Below are positions 5,313 to 6,188 of a stretch of DNA of 6,188 nt, piece by piece. The stretch is from Acidobacteriota bacterium (GTDB taxonomy: Bacteria > Acidobacteriota > Terriglobia > Acidiferrales > UBA7541): positions 6,626 to 12,813 of the forward strand of contig PMOP01000292.1 of the NCBI GenBank assembly GCA_003161495.1. The letters are read 5' to 3'. Position numbers and translations under genes: made by a program. The notes beneath the pieces were generated by a model. That model made no database searches and had not been told where the DNA came from. It was given only the letters and a program-made list of their open reading frames with translations. The stretch's first letter is position 1. The number at the start of each line of letters is the position of its first letter.

Positions 5313-6188
5313 CTAGGCTGTCGATGCGCCCGCGGCTTTTCCGCGGTAGGCAGGCGCAAACACTTCGGCGACGAAGGTCTCCAGCGTCGTAGCCGTGGTG
5401 TTGCGGGCCGAGCGTGGTTCCTGCGATTTCATGTGCCCCGTGTTCAATGCCTCGCACATTTCCAGCAGCAGATCCACCATGTTGGAAGACATGCCCATCT
5501 GCATCATCGCCGGCTTCAGGACGGAGCCCGGGAGCTGCCGGTAGGTTAAGTCGGGCTTGCCGATTGCGTTGCCGATGATTTTTGCCGCTTCCGTGTAGGT
5601 TACATGCCGCGCGCCCAGCAGCTCACGCGTTTGCTTTCCAAGAAAATCCAGCTTGGCAAGCGATTCCGCCGCAGCCGCGCCAATGTCGCTCGTCGCAATC
5701 ATCGGCAGGGGCACGTCCGCGCGCACCGGACCAGCCATGAACCCAAGCGATTGAATGATGCCGATTTGGGGAAGCAAGTTCTCCATGAAATAGCCGCAGC
5801 GAAGAGAGAGCGAGTTCAGCCCGTCAATCGATTCGAGCTTCTTCTCAAAGCTGTGCACGCCCAGGACGGGCCCGGTTCCATACGTCTTGTCGGCGCCGGT
5901 GCTGCTGAGGGCGACTGCGTAGCCAATGCCGCTGTTCCGAATGGCCGCGGCCAATGAATCAGTCACTTTTTCCTGAAAGGCGCGAACATCCTCGGCGGAG
6001 ATGTTCGGAGGCATAACGGCGTAGACAGCGCGTGCGCCTGAAAATGCTTTTTCGAGCGCAGCCGTGTCCATCATATCGGCCACAAACGCCTCAGCGCCTT
6101 TTTGCGAAAATCGCTCCAGTCGCTTGGCATCCCGGCCAACGACGCGCACCTTGGCTCCCGTGGCCAGCAGCTTTTCGGCTGCTACCAT
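5313..6188 (-). CDS. NmrA-type NAD(P)-binding oxidoreductase, 5'-truncated by the window edge
   Basis: This is an atypical short-chain dehydrogenase-like protein of the NmrA/QorB type: a Rossmann-fold, NAD(P)H-binding, cytoplasmic protein that acts as a quinone or other oxidoreductase or as a redox sensor. The Gly-rich GxxGxxG loop expected before the first helix is absent, because the visible frame begins inside that helix (MVAAEKLLATGAKVRVVGRD). The first Met at the window edge is therefore probably internal, and roughly 12-18 residues lie beyond 6188. Fragment numbering: strand 2 VRVVGRD ends with Arg19, with Arg23 close by, a pattern that favours NADP(H); ADMMD 38-42 matches the usual acidic turn contacting adenine; YAVMPP 56-61 and ALSSTGAD near 93-100 are family positions. 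A QorB-like C-terminal TTLETFVAEVF is present. The active-site Tyr-x-x-x-Lys of classical SDRs is not evident, as is usual in NmrA proteins. It converges on the Tudor-like gene. The substrate is unknown. Confidence 0.88.
   Translation of the reverse strand: MVAAEKLLATGAKVRVVGRDAKRLERFSQKGAEAFVADMMDTAALEKAFSGARAVYAVMPPNISAEDVRAFQEKVTDSLAAAIRNSGIGYAVALSSTGADKTYGTGPVLGVHSFEKKLESIDGLNSLSLRCGYFMENLLPQIGIIQSLGFMAGPVRADVPLPMIATSDIGAAAAESLAKLDFLGKQTRELLGARHVTYTEAAKIIGNAIGKPDLTYRQLPGSVLKPAMMQMGMSSNMVDLLLEMCEALNTGHMKSQEPRSARNTTATTLETFVAEVFAPAYRGKAAGASTA

Noticed and set aside
5313..6188. Treating the ATG at 6186-6188 as the true start of the oxidoreductase
   Set aside because: The Rossmann Gly-rich loop that this family needs would be missing; the Met is more likely internal, just after that loop.

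Overview
The window looks like chromosomal DNA from a GC-rich, non-enteric bacterium. It carries ordinary housekeeping and lipid-metabolism genes, and no phage, transposase, CRISPR array, tRNA or rRNA is visible. A repeat built on GGCTTCAGCC/GGCTGAAGCC in the first intergenic gap, and an AMP-ligase/carrier/acyltransferase fusion, remind me of Acidobacteriota genomes. That placement rests on recollection of similar loci, not on a search.

Layout: (1) 1-1452 (+) is the C-terminal four-fifths of the ribosome-associated GTPase TypA/BipA, cut by the left window edge just before its NKxD motif. (2) 1453-1579 is a convergent gap with two small palindromes that together form a 23-nt inverted repeat. 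(3) 1580-4195 (-) is a fused AMP-forming acyl-activating enzyme, a carrier domain and a PlsC-type acyltransferase. (4) 4229-4635 is the divergent control region. On the + strand it has a good sigma70-like promoter and a leader of about 165 nt with two hairpins, leading to (5) a 67-residue cold-shock protein at 4636-4839. (6) A strong hairpin separates this from an 80-residue protein at 4943-5185, which has a Tudor-like core resembling the C-terminal domain of UvrD/PcrA and a Lys/Arg/Ala-rich tail. (7) 5186-5312 is a second convergent gap with one imperfect hairpin. (8) 5313-6188 (-) is an NmrA-type NAD(P)-binding oxidoreductase whose N-terminus lies beyond the right edge.

The genes do not form one system. 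TypA and the cold-shock/Tudor pair both fit translation or stress adaptation, including growth at low temperature, and the fusion protein fits membrane phospholipid acylation or remodelling. A shared cold-adaptation theme is possible but is only inference. The parts most worth a second look are the cold-shock leader, where one strand can pair either with a local partner or with the ribosome-binding site, the stand-alone Tudor-like protein next to it, the A-ACP-PlsC fusion order, and the covarying repeat between the two convergent genes.
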